Source of the DNA: Adenophora triphylla var. japonica
Taxonomy: Eukaryota; Streptophyta; Magnoliopsida; Asterales; Campanulaceae
NCBI GenBank assembly: GCA_022495995.1
Contig: JAFEMH010001300.1
Span: forward strand, 124,001 to 188,000
DNA: 64,000 bases
Direction: 5' to 3'
Shown here one piece after another: positions 11,801 through 22,215 of this stretch (the first letter of the stretch is position 1; every line of letters begins with the position of its first letter). The notes under the pieces were generated by a model. The model did no database searches. It had not been told where the DNA came from and worked only from the letters and a program-made list of their open reading frames with translations. The position numbers and the translations under genes were made by a program.

Positions 11801-11985
11801 ATCCATCAAGTTTCATAAACATACTTGTAATTATCCCCTAAATGGGACAAATTACAGTGAAAAACAGAGAATTGTTTTTTGGGACAAAACCCAAAAAACA
11901 GGTAATCAATCCAGATAATATATTGAGTGCCAATTACATATATATAACGAGAGAATTGGGGAGGGGGGGGGTTAAAGAAAAGTAC

Positions 11986-12150
11986 CTCGTAAGCTTCTGA
12001 AATTTGTTTGAATTTGGCCTCTGCATCCTTCTTATTGTTAGGGTTCTTATCAGGATGCCACTTCATAGCAAGCTTTCGATAAGCTTTCTTCAATTCATCA
12101 TCGTTTGCATTCTTGTCAACCTGTAGTATCTTGTAGTAATCAACTCCCAT
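11986..12150 (-). CDS. Exon 1 of a type-II (DNAJB-like) J-domain co-chaperone
   Basis: The minus-strand ATG at 12150 opens 55 codons encoding most of a J domain: [11 protein letters not shown] at the start, the [14 protein letters not shown] stretch with the HPD motif at residues 32-34, and the [10 protein letters not shown] end. J proteins stimulate Hsp70 ATPase through HPD; this cytosolic type lacks a signal peptide. The frame then meets GAG|GTACTTTTC, a good plant 5' splice donor at 11985, exactly where plant relatives continue with VLSD. Translation beyond it is intron. No exon 2 (rest of the J domain, G/F-rich region, C-terminal peptide-binding domains) was recognised down to position 1. 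Either intron 1 has been inflated beyond 10 kb by repeats and A1, or the gene is truncated. Family identity is very secure; function is uncertain. Confidence 0.85.
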
Positions 12151-12540
12151 ATTTAATAAAATTCAATAAATTTTCTCTTGTTCTTGGCTCTGATTTCTGT
12201 AGGTATTTAGCGTTTGATTGCTGGGTTGCTTCAGGGGAATGATGGATGATTTATGACAGTCTGGAATTAGAAACGGAAAGGGAAGATGGGTCTGGAAACA
12301 GGGGAAGAACGAGAAAGTTAACGGCGTCTGTATCTCAATTTGGTCGATCTTAGCATAATGGGGTTTAAAGGAATTTTAATTTGGAATAATAAAGGAATTA
12401 GTCTTTTTTTATTTGGGCTGGATTTTGATGGGATAAGATATGAGATTTGTGGTTAAAAAGGAATTTTTCCATATAACAATTATTCAGAACTTTTGTGTCC
12501 TATAATACTAGGCTCTACCGATAGCACCAAAATATTAAAT
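12151..12540 (-). promoter_or_regulatory. 5' UTR and upstream region of the DnaJ gene
   Basis: The stretch upstream of the ATG is pyrimidine-rich on the coding strand in its first 200 bp, as expected for a plant 5' UTR, then becomes AT-rich. There is no upstream coding segment. I found no convincing TATA box or complete heat-shock element, so the transcription start is not assigned. Confidence 0.35.
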
Positions 12541-12612
12541 ACTTTCTCCACCTTAAAATGAATGTGAAAATAATTTTTAAATTAGTAGACATTTATTTTA
12601 AGACGTAGGGAG
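12541..12612. mobile_element. Short decayed Stowaway-like MITE
   Basis: The ends form an imperfect inverted repeat: CTCCACCTTAAAATGAATGT on the left against the complement of ACATTTATTTTAAGACGTAG on the right. The length is about 70 bp. The ends resemble the usual CTCC-TCC-TTAAAAT Stowaway type, but a TA duplication is not clear. Confidence 0.4.
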
Positions 12613-12819
12613 ATCTTTTATCGCAAATATGATTTTTTTACATTAAATATGAAAATTGTCTATATTTCTTATTAATTGAAGAGTTGGTCTTATAAAAAAC
12701 TAGTTTTTTCTTAAGATAAGGAAAAACGTGTTTTCAAAATGAACGGTGGCAATTTTGTAATTACTGGCAACCATGTTCAAAATAAACGGTGGCATTTTTG
12801 TAATTACTGGCAACCATGA

Positions 12820-13330
12820 TAAATGCCAGTGTTAATATTACAAATGACCAGTGATTTCATACTGGCATTTTATAAACATGAAACTGACACTTTTTACACG
12901 GGCACTTTTAAATACATAAACTGGCATCTCTTCAAAAATATAAGCACTGGCATTCAAAAATATATGGACTGGCATTTGAAAACACATTTACTGGCACTCA
13001 AAAATGCATATACTGGCACTCAAAAACACTAATAATTATTTTTGCTGATATTCAAAAAAACATGAACTGGCATTCAAAAAAACATGGACTGACATTCAAA
13101 ATTACAAGAACTGGCATTCAAAAAATACATTGACACTCGCTACACACTTACCGGCACTCTATTATACACTAACCGGCACTCCAAAATACATGGATCGGCA
13201 CTTGATTATACACTAACGGGCACTTGATTATACACTAACGGGCACTCAATTTTACACCAACGGGCACTTGATTATACATGAACGGCACTCAAAAACAAAA
13301 ACTGGCATTAGTTTGAGCTGAACGGCACAT
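12820..13330. repeat. Degenerate ACTGGCATTCAAAAA minisatellite in a MULE
   Basis: The motif ACTGGCAYTCAAAAAYACAT recurs about every 20-30 bp with many variants (ACCGGCACT, ACGGGCACT). The mirror-strand version, TGCCAGTTCATGTTTTTTGA, recurs at 37140-37560 in the related MULE. Short ORFs through it are repeat artefacts. Confidence 0.8.
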
Positions 13331-13339
13331 CAAAAATTA

Positions 13340-13750
13340 CCAACTGGACTTCGTCGTCGGTTTAGAATTAGAACAAAGAGCAAGGTTGATTGACGATTGT
13401 TGGCGAATCGGTAGCAATCAACAGGCTTAGGTTCGGAGTGAGTAAGGGGTTGAAGTCGCCGTTTGATTGGGATGAAGGTTAGATCGGTTGGGGATGATTT
13501 TGGGTATGGAGAAGAACTGGAGGAGGCTCGAAGGTGGGTTGAGGTCGCTGGTTGATTTAGAGCCGGAGAGGACGGTGATGGGCGATTGTGGGGGAGCGAG
13601 GTTGTCGCCGGATTTGGTACAGAGAGGGGTAACGGTGATGGTTGATTTGAGAAGGAGGATTCGGGATGAGGCGATTGATTTGTTGGCGATTGAGGGAGGT
13701 GTAGTCGCCGGTGGGGAGAGCTTGGATTGAGATGGTCGTTGGCGATGGCA
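13340..13750. other. GC-rich gene-like segment inside a MULE, possibly captured
   Basis: This block is much richer in G than its surroundings on the plus strand and has repeated GTCGCCG and GGTTGAT words. The longest frame is 80 codons (13488-13730, plus), without a recognisable domain. It may be a captured exon or 5' UTR as in Pack-MULEs, but I cannot name a donor gene. Confidence 0.35.
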
Positions 13751-13934
13751 ATGGACTTTGCGTATAGAGAGAGAGAGCGTATAGAGAGAGAGAGATTGGG
13801 TTAACGGTAAAACACGTTTTTTGTTAAGTTAACAAAAAACGCGTTTTTTATAAGTTTTTGGCTTAATTGAAATGAAAAAAAAATTGAATTTTATTATTTT
13901 CATCTTAGTGATAAAGAAATTAAATTTTAATGTA

Positions 13935-14222
13935 TTCCCTCTGTCTCCCAGCCCAATTGATACCAAATTTTTGGGCATACAAATTAAGGAAAAGTAAGAG
14001 AAAGAAAAAGTGGAAGAAAATATTGTGAGTATGAAAAAAATTAAATAAGAAAGAGAATGAGTGGAAGAAATAGTGATTTGATTGGTGTTGTGAGTGTAAA
14101 AGTAAAATAAGAAAGAGAATGAGTGGGGAAAATAGTAAAGATTCCCTTCCATTTTGGACAGTTTCAATTGAGCTGGGATGGACCAAAAAGAAAATAAGTC
14201 TCAATTAAGCTGAGACGGAGAG
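13935..14222. mobile_element. Stowaway MITE 1
   Basis: The ends are TTCCCTCTGTCTCCCAGC and GCTGAGACGGAGAG, which are complementary. TA flanks both sides (13933-13934, 14223-14224). Its right TA is also the left TA of the next MITE. Confidence 0.75.
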
Positions 14223-14224
14223 TA

Positions 14225-14500
14225 CTCCCTCCGTCCCAATAAAAGCTTCACTAATTACCCAAAAGGGCGTCCCGTTAGAAGCTTCACCTTTCCTTTTTTT
14301 GGCAAAGAATCTTTACTATTTTCTCCACCCATTCTCTTTCCTACATTATTTTAATACTCACAACACCATTATAATTTACTATTCCCTCCACTAATTCTTT
14401 CTCCTATTTTCAAATTATACTTACAACATTTTTTTTCCTCCCATTTCCATAATTTGCGTGTCCACCCAAAACGGTGAAGCACTTATTGAGACGGAAGGAG
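14225..14500. mobile_element. Stowaway MITE 2
   Basis: The ends are CTCCCTCCGTCCCAATAA and TTATTGAGACGGAAGGAG with flanking TA at 14223-14224 and 14501-14502. The length of 276 bp and the termini are typical of plant Stowaway (Tc1/mariner-derived) MITEs. Confidence 0.85.
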
Positions 14501-14502
14501 TA

Positions 14503-15829
14503 TATTTTTTTAAAACGGTACAGTTTAAGCTTAACACACACAGTTGTAGTGGCTGTTTAAAGAAAAAAATAGTTGTAGTGGCTTTTAAAGCTTAACCGAC
14601 ACTTTTATAAAAAAAAACAGTAAAAGTGTTTTTTAGTGTCAGTTTCAGTTTCAGTTAAAATTGTGTCGGTGTTATCATTTGCAAGTGTTAGCCTATCCAC
14701 CTATCCACACCTATCCACAGTGGTTTCATCTCACTCTCTCATTTTATTTAACATTTTTTACATTTTTTCTTATCCATCTAATATTTTATCTACCCATTTT
14801 ATTTACCCCCACTCCAATGGCTAACTTAAATTAAATTTCAACTCCCTCCAACTCATCATTCTATACCCCACTACTTTTATTTTATTTTATTTATATTCTT
14901 TATTTTTATGATTAGTAAAATAATAAAAATTATTATTGTTATTTATAATTAAAAAAATATTTCACACTTAATTTAAAAAATATTGCATCAATTTATAGGT
15001 TAAAAAAATATAATGATTTTTTTAAAATGAATGCTAAAATGAAAAAGGATAATTGAAAAATGAGTATTTTTTTTTTGTGTCCAAATCAAATGAAACTTAT
15101 ATCAATTTGTAGGGAAAAAAATGATGAATTTTGGTGAAAAAAAATTAAAAAAATAATAATTTACTAGGTGATAATTCAGCTCAAATTGAAAACTAAGTGT
15201 TTTTTTTTTTGTGTCCAAATCAAATGAAACTTATATCGATTTGTAGGGAAAAAAAATGATGAATTTTGGTGAAAAAAAAATTAAAAAAACATTAATTTAC
15301 TAGGTAATAATTCAGCCCAAATTGAAAACTAAGTGTTTTTTTTTTGTGTCCAAATCAAATGAAACTTATATCGATTTGTAGGGAAAAAAATGATGAATTT
15401 TGGTGAAAAAAAAATTTTTAAAACATTAATTTACTAGGTAATAATTCAGCCCAAATTGAAAACTAAGTGTTTTTTTTTTTTTGTCCAAATCAAATGAAAC
15501 TTATATCAATTTGTAGGAAAAAAATGATGAATTTTGGTGAATTTTTCTTTTTATTTTTAAATCATTTATTATGAGATAATTGAGTTTAAATAATTTGGTG
15601 AAAAAGTGATAAAGTCAAGACATATAAGGTCTTGACACGTGGCAACTAAAAAAAAAAAAAAACAAACGCAGTGTTTCATCCGGGATGAAACATTTCATCC
15701 CGTGAATTAATCCAGTCCACTTTCATTCGCCCATTGCAAGGGTTCAGTGGGATGAAATGGGATTTCATCCCCCATTTCATCCCCCATTGTAGACAGTCTT
15801 ATTGTTAACCAGTCTTAGTGCTAAAAATA
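14503..15829. other. AT-rich intergenic stretch without a gene
   Basis: No coding region was recognised. The stretch holds poly-A/T runs, a possible 140-bp inverted-end element (GTTAGCC near 14687 against GGCTAAC near 14818), the tandem repeat at 15060-15560, and a GATGAAA-rich piece at 15670-15790 with several copies of TTTCATCCC. Confidence 0.5.
15060..15560. repeat. Tandem repeat of about 135 bp, 3.6 copies
   Basis: GTGTCCAAATCAAATGAAAC recurs at about 15077, 15211 and 15346, with a fourth copy near 15481 (TTGTCC start). Each is followed by TTGTAGGGAAAAAAATGATG and then TTACTAGGTAATAATTCAGC. Copies are about 95% alike apart from homopolymer length. Confidence 0.85.
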
Positions 15830-16086
15830 CTTCCTCCATCCCATAAAAATTTACTTATTTAATGTTGAGAACGAAGAATAAAAAATAATGTTATTAAAAT
15901 AAGAGTTGTGAGTAGGTAGAAGAGAGAATGAGTAGAGAGAATAGTAAATTTGAAAAGTGTTGTGAGTATGACAAGTGGGTTCCATGAATAAAGAAGTATT
16001 AAAAAGTTTCATTTTTAGAAAAGTGTGACTTTAAAGTGGGACGTCCAAAATAGCAAAATGGGTAAGGTAATATGGGACGGAGGGAG
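15830..16086. mobile_element. Stowaway MITE 3
   Basis: The ends are CTTCCTCCATCCCATAA and ATATGGGACGGAGGGAG with TA on both sides (15828-15829, 16087-16088). Length 257 bp. Confidence 0.85.
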
Positions 16087-16136
16087 TATGTCATATGGAA
16101 TGATAAAAAGTGTTAGGTTTAATTTTAAAAAGTATC

Positions 16137-16454
16137 AGAAGTGGGGCCGCTTCGAGGAGAATTGCGTGAGGCTCAATTCTTAGACTCTCTCGCAGAACCA
16201 CCAGACGTATGTTCAGGGCCATGATTGAACATAGCTATGAGAATTGAAGTATGTTAGGACGATACTTGTGTCAAACATATGATCGGCTACACAAAAACCA
16301 TAACGATTCAAGGACATCGCGTCTATCAATTTGCGAGTAGAGTAAATATGCTTGTACGAGCGAAGATTCAATGGGTATTCCCACATCTTCGTATGCAAGT
16401 TTTCGTCTGCCGGACTTTATCACCATTTCCGCATTATTCCTTCGTGTGGGGGAT
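16137..16454 (+). repeat. 3' internal remnant of a second copia C copy
   Basis: It matches 21905-22215 closely throughout, from GCTTCGAGGAGAATTGC to the GTGGGGGATT polypurine tract just before the LTR. It contains no pol sequence, only 3' untranslated leader-like DNA. Confidence 0.85.
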
Positions 16455-17550
16455 TGTTGAAAAAAAGTGTGTTTTGAAGGAAATAATGAGTTATTTTCTT
16501 AATTAGTTATTTTCAAAATGACAAATTGATTGTGGATTTGTGTTCTACTCCATGAGGAGATAGAGATTGAATATTCATTTGTCAAAAAATGATTAAGGGA
16601 TGAATGAGATATGAAGGCTCAAAGTGAGTGGGTTGAAAATGGAAAAATGTTGTTATCCCACATTGGAAAAAGATGTAAAAAGGAGACTAGTTTATATACT
16701 CCTACACTTTAGTAGGGAGTAAGATTGTGGAGCATAGAGGCTCTCTCTCGTGCCCAGGTGCGCAGGGGGGGGAGCAAATCATGGACCGAAATGGGCTTCG
16801 GGCTACCGAACTCATGTGCGTGTGCGTCCACGCAATTTTTTTCCAAACGTGACCCAAAGACAGATCAAACCAGAGGCTGCTCGTGAGGCGGGCGCCTGAA
16901 CCAGTCTGAAGCGGCCGCCTGGAGGTCAGTAGAGGAGTTGCCCATTGAGCCTCTGTGAGGCGGGCGCCTGGGCTCCAGCAGCTGTACGCCAGAAATGATT
17001 TCACACAGCTACGTAACTGTTCAAAGGGCTGTTAATGAGTGTGCAAATCAAACAACTATGTAACTGTTCAAATGGCTGTTATATGAGCTAACTAATTGTG
17101 CAATTTATTTCAATAATTGTATTGATTAGGTTTTAATTTTCAGGCAGTTTTATCTCATTGGCTTATATACAAAGACAAGAACACAACAAGAAAAATACAC
17201 ACAGTTTTCCAGAAATTCTCTCCACTCCTTTTTCGTTGCATATTGAACAACTCTTTCTGTTGGCCTCCTACATTGCATCGTGGTGATATTGTCCAAGCAT
17301 CTCACTTCAGTTCGCCGGAGGTAATATTGTGCAACCACCGTCCGGTCAATCCGTTTCATCCTGAGAGGCAATCGTCCCGTTCAATCTCAAGCACAACGTG
17401 GTGAGGGGGCGAAATTTGTCTTAAGGAGAGTGTGATTTCACACGACTCAGACAACTTCAACAAATCCGTTTACTTGTCTTTTTCATTTTTATTTCTGTTT
17501 TAATTAGTTTTCTGTAATTTCCAGCAGATTTTATAATAGTTATTCCAACA
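16455..17550 (+). repeat. Left LTR of copia C
   Basis: It begins TGTTGAAAAAAAGTG and ends TTATTCCAACA. It contains three GC-rich palindromic boxes at 16885-16970 (AGGCGGGCGCCT, GCGGCCGCC, AGGCGGGCGCCT). It lacks about 50 bp present near 22585-22635 in the right LTR. Confidence 0.85.
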
Positions 17551-17630
17551 ATCTTAAGACAAATTTCTGTCTCTTCGTTGGAAGGAAAACTTTTTAAAAC
17601 ACTGAACTAAAATCTTCTGTTTTGTTTCAG

Positions 17631-20600
17631 ATGGCTACTGAATCGAACATGTGAACCAATGCTGGGAACAATTTCGAGAATCCTTGTGTGGAGGAAGCGC
17701 TTCGTGTGGAAACCAACCCTCAAAGGGTGGTTGTCCAAACTGTTTCGAACCACCATGGTGAGAAACCGAAAAAGTTTGTTGGCCAAGACTTTAAACGTTG
17801 GCAACAAAAGATGCTCTTTTATTTGACTACCTTGAACTTGGTGAGATTTCTTAAGGAAGATCCGCCACAGTTGGGTGAGAATGAGATGGATGTGCAAGCC
17901 ATCTCGCTCTTGATGCTTGAAAGCAATCGGAGTTTCTTTGCAGAAATTACATCCTAAATGGATTGTCGAATACACTATACAATGTGCATAGTGTTAAGAA
18001 AACTGCAAAGGAACTATGGGAGTCCTTGGAATATAAGTAAAATCGATGACGCGGGCACAAAGTCATTCATTGTGGGCCGTTTTCTCGATTACAAAATGGT
18101 GGACTCTAAAACTGTTAAAAGTCAAGTGGAAGAGTTGCAAATAATAATTCATGAAATTCATGCCGAGGGAATGGTAATTAGCGAAAGCTTTCAAGTGGCG
18201 GCTATAATTGAAAAATTGTCTCCCGCTTGGAAAGATTTCAAAAATTACCTTAAACATAAACGAAAGGAAATGAATGTTGAAGCGCTTGCTATTCGTCTTC
18301 GAATTGAAGAAGAGAATAGAATTGCGGAAAAGAAGTTGAATAATCTTCTTGTAGCGAAATCCAATGTGGTGGAGTTTGTTGATAGCTCCAAGGCCAAAGG
18401 CAAGTTTGTGCCCAGAAAAGGTTCTAGTTTGAAATCAAAGGGAGGAATCTCCAAGAAGAAGTTCGGTGAAACTTGCTGCAATTGTGGTATTGTGAGCCAC
18501 AAGTCATCCGAGTGTAGAAAGCCAAAGAAGCAAGCAAACATGATGGATGTCATCTTGAATGAAGTTTCCGATATGCATTTGGCGGCGGTAATTTCTGAGG
18601 TGAATTTGGTGGGTTCAAACCCAAATCAGTGGTGGATTGACACCGGTGCTACAAGGCATGTATGTTCCAATAAGGAAATGTTTAGTAGTTTTGAAGCCCT
18701 TGAAAATGGTGAGAAATTGTTCATGGGAAATTCTGCCACTTCCGATGTGAAGGGTCAAGGAATGGTGGTGCTGAAGTTGACTTCCGGGAAAGAGTTGACT
18801 CTCAACAATGTGCTCTATGTGCCCAAAATCCGAAAAAATTTGGTGTCCGGATCGCTTTTGATTAAGCATGTTTTTCGTGTTGTGTTTGAATTCGATATGG
18901 TTACTTTGTCTAAAAGTGGAATGTTTGTAGGCAAGGGATATATTTGTGATGGTATGTTCAAGCTTAGTGCTATGGTTGTAAAAGGAAATGTAATGGCTAA
19001 TAAGCCTAAGATGAATGAAACGAATAATTCTTCCGTTTACTTGCTTGAGTCTTCCAATCTGTGGCATGGTAGACTAGGACATGTTAATTATGATACTATA
19101 CGTAGATTAATTAACATGAATTGCATACCAAAATGTAAAATAGACTACAAACATAAATGTGAAACTTGTGTATAGGCAAAGTTTACAAAACCTCCGTTCC
19201 ATTATGTTGTAAGAAATAATGAACCACTTGAGTTGGTTCACAAGAATTTATGTGACTTCAAGTCAACACAAATACGAGGGGGCAATAAGTACTTTATGAC
19301 TTTTGTTGATGATAGCACAAAATATTGTTATGTGTATCTTCTCAAAAGTAAAGATGTGGCTATAGAGAAATTTGTTCTCTATAAAAATGAAGTTGAAAAT
19401 CAACTCAATCGGAAAATAAAAGTCATAAGAAGTGATCGTGGTGGTGAGTATGAATTTCCTTTTGAAGGTATTTGTGCTCAACATGGAATAAAATATGTAA
19501 CAACACCACCATACACACCACAATCTAATGGAGTTGCCGAGCGCAAAAATTGGACTTTAAAAGACATGATGAATGCCATGTTAATAAGTTCGGGGTTATC
19601 GGATAACATGTGGGGAGAGACCGTCTTGTCGGCAAACTATGTGTTAAATAAAATGCCCCAAAAGAAAATAAATAAGAGCCCCTATGAACTGTGGCATGGA
19701 AGAGTGCCATCATACCAATACATGCGAGTGTGGGGGTGTCTTGCAAAGGTTTCAATACCACCTCCTAAAATGGTGAAAATTGAACAAAAAACTATTGATT
19801 GCATATTTATTGGGTATGCTCACAATAGTAGTGCTTATAGGTTTCTTGTGCATGAATCGAAAATTCAAGATATACACAAGAATACTATAATGGAGTCAAG
19901 AAATGCTTCTTTCTTTGAGAATGTGTTTCCGTGCAAAAGAGATGAGGCAAGTTCATCTAAAAGGAGACATGATTCAATAGAAGAAGAAGAAGTATAAGGA
20001 AGAAATCATCATGATGAAAATGATGGAAATGATGAAGCGGAGGTAAAACCTCGACGAAGCAAACGAGGTAGGGTAGAAAAATCTTTTGGCCCAGATTTTC
20101 TAACCTATATGCTTGAAAGTGAACCACAAAGTTATAAAGAGTTTGTGAGCTCTTCGGAAGGACCTTTGTGGAAAGAGGCCATTAAAAGTGAGATTGATTC
20201 CATTTTACAAAATCACACTTGGGAATTAGTGGATCTTCCTCCGGGAAGCAAACCACTAGGATATAGGTGGATTTTTAAAAGGAAAATGAAGACGGATGGA
20301 ACAATTGAAAAGTATAAATCAAGACTTGTAATTAAAGGTTACAAGCAAAAGGAAGGCCTTGATTACTTTGATACATATTCTCCGGTTACGAGAATAACAT
20401 CCATAAGAATTGTACTTGCGATAGCAGCATTGCGGAATCTTGAAGTACATCAAATAGATGTTAAAACAACCTTTCTAAATGGGAATTTAGAAGAGGAAAT
20501 TTACATGGATCAACCCGAAGGAGTTTCTGCGTCGGGGCAAGAAAATAAAGTGTGCAAATTAGTAAAGTCATTGTATGACTTGAAACAAGCACCAAAACAA

Positions 20601-21614
20601 TGGCATCAAAAGTTTGATCAAGCCATGATGGAAAGTGGATTTAAAATAAATGAATGTGACAAATGTATCTATGTTAGAGACACGGGAAATGGCTACGTCA
20701 TTTTGTGTCTTTATGTAGATGACATGCTTATCATAGGAAGCTGTGATAAAATGATAAAGTCCACTAAAGACATGTTGAACTCAAAGTTTGACATGAAAGA
20801 TATGGGGTTAGCCGACGTAATCCTTGGCGTAAAAATTTCAAGAATATCAAATGGACTTGCTTTAAGCCAGTCACATTATGTGGATAATATTCTTGAGAAA
20901 TTCAGCAAGGGTGACTTAGCTATTGCTAGAACCCCAATAGACATGAGTCAACATCTATCAAAGAATAGTGGTGACGCAGTTTCTCAAGTTGAATACTCGA
21001 GAATCATTGGAAGTCTAATGTACTTGATGAGTTGTACTAGACCAGATATTGCTTACACGGTTAGCAAACTCAGTCAGTATACAAGTAATCCTAGAGCGGA
21101 ACATTGAAATGATATAGTGAGAGTACTAAGGTACTTAAGATATACTCGAGATTATGCTTTACACTATACTAGACATCCAGCGGTAATTGAAGGATATAGC
21201 GATGCTAATTGGATATCCGATATCAAAGACTCAAGGTCTATAAGAGGATTTGTGTTTACATTAGCAGGAGCTGCTATATCATGGAAATCTTCTAAACAAA
21301 CGGTTATGGCTAGATCCACGATGGAATCTGAGTTTATAGCGTTAGATAAGTGTGGTGAAGAAGCCGAATGGCTACGCCAATTTATAGAAGATATTCCAAG
21401 ATGGACAAAGCCCGTGCCATCAATATGTATACATTGTGATAGCAAATCGGCGATTGGAAGGGCACACAATCATATGTATAATGGTAAGTCTAGACACATT
21501 CGTCGAAGACATAATACCATTAGACAACTACTCTCAACTGGCACAATATCCATTGACTATGTTAAGTCAAAGGAAAATTTAGCGAATCCGTTAACCAAAG
21601 GCTTAAATAGATAG
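17631..21614 (+). pseudogene. Copia C gag-pol polyprotein, five in-frame stops
   Basis: One plus-strand frame runs from ATG 17631 to TAG 21614. Domains in order: UBN2-type gag (17688-18400), CCHC knuckle C-C-H-C (18477-18518), aspartic protease WIDTGA (Asp 18639), GAG-pre-integrase LWHGRLGH (about 19057-19090), integrase core (19230-19700), RT with YVDD at 20712-20723, and RNase H (21150-21610) ending NPLTKGLNR. Stops lie at 17652 (TGA), 17955 (TAA), 19173 (TAG), 19995 (TAA) and 21105 (TGA). Between about 17940 and 18040 the proper gag reading is in another frame, so two compensating frameshifts occurred and the 17955 stop lies in the shifted part. In the integrase the first catalytic Asp position (H-S-D-L in relatives) reads H-K-N-L. 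The copy cannot make an active polyprotein. Confidence 0.92.
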
Positions 21615-22215
21615 TTAGTTGAAATCTCGACGAGGGGAATGGGACTTAAGCCTCTTAAAAGTTAAACACAGCGGAAAACCCCAATCTAGATGACTGGAGA
21701 TCCCAAGAACTAGATTCAATGGGACCACCTAACTATTAAAAGACTTGTAGCATCACTGTGGGGGAATCAACCCCAAGTCCATTCATATTAGTGACATCTC
21801 GAAAAGACAAGGATAGGCCTATGGTTTTTAATGATTCTTACGCGTCAAAAATTCGATCGGGGTAATACGGGCTACCTTTAAGAAATCACCTATGTGAGAG
21901 AGAAGTGGGGATGCTTCGAGGAGAATTGCATGAGGCTCAATTCTTAGACCCTCTCGCAGAACCAGGCGTATGTTCAGGGCCATGATTTAACATAGCTATG
22001 AGAATTGAAGTATGTTAGAACGATACTTGTGTCAAGCATATGATCAGCTACACAAAAAGCATAACGATTCAAGGACATCGCGTCTATCGATTTGCGAGTA
22101 GAGTAAATATCCTTGTACGAGCGAAGATTCAATGGGCATTCCCACATCTACGAATGCAAGTTTTCGTTTGCCGGACTTTATCACCATTTTCGCATTATTC
22201 CTTCATGCGGGGAAT
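21615..22215 (+). other. Copia C 3' untranslated internal region and PPT
   Basis: There is no ORF of significance. The segment begins with the GGGGAATGGGACTTAAGCC stretch common after copia RNase H and ends in the purine run GCGGGGAATT at 22206-22215 before the 3' LTR. Its last 311 bp recur at 16137-16454. Confidence 0.7.

Larger units (their letters stand above)
12681..13862. mobile_element. Non-autonomous MULE (Mutator-like), 1182 bp, perfect 9-bp TSD
   Basis: TTAATTGAA occurs at 12672-12680 and 13863-13871, directly flanking terminal inverted repeats of about 55 bp. The left terminus is GAGTTGGTCTTATAAAAAAC; the complement of the right terminus is GCCAAAAACTTATAAAAAAC. The two then share the GTTTTTT and AAAAACGTGTTTT blocks. 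A 9-bp TSD is the Mutator hallmark. There is no transposase. Inside are a degenerate minisatellite (12820-13330), a GC-rich gene-like segment (13340-13750) and a GA-rich run. A related element with the same order inverted lies at 36260-37716. Confidence 0.85.

Noticed and set aside
12820..13330. CRISPR-like spaced short repeats
   Set aside because: Units are degenerate and spacing irregular; the array lies inside a MULE in a plant genome. No cas genes.
13488..13751. Overlapping frames of 80 and 64 codons in the GC-rich MULE interior
   Set aside because: No homology that I recognise. Open frames are expected at this base composition. Kept only as possible captured DNA.
16279..16506. 75-codon ORF repeated at 22040-22267
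   Set aside because: It spans the untranslated 3' region, PPT and LTR start of copia C. Repetition is explained by the tandem structure.
17958..19175. A separate 405-codon gene starting at 17958
   Set aside because: It is the middle of the copia C polyprotein. The apparent start lies within a frameshifted part of gag.
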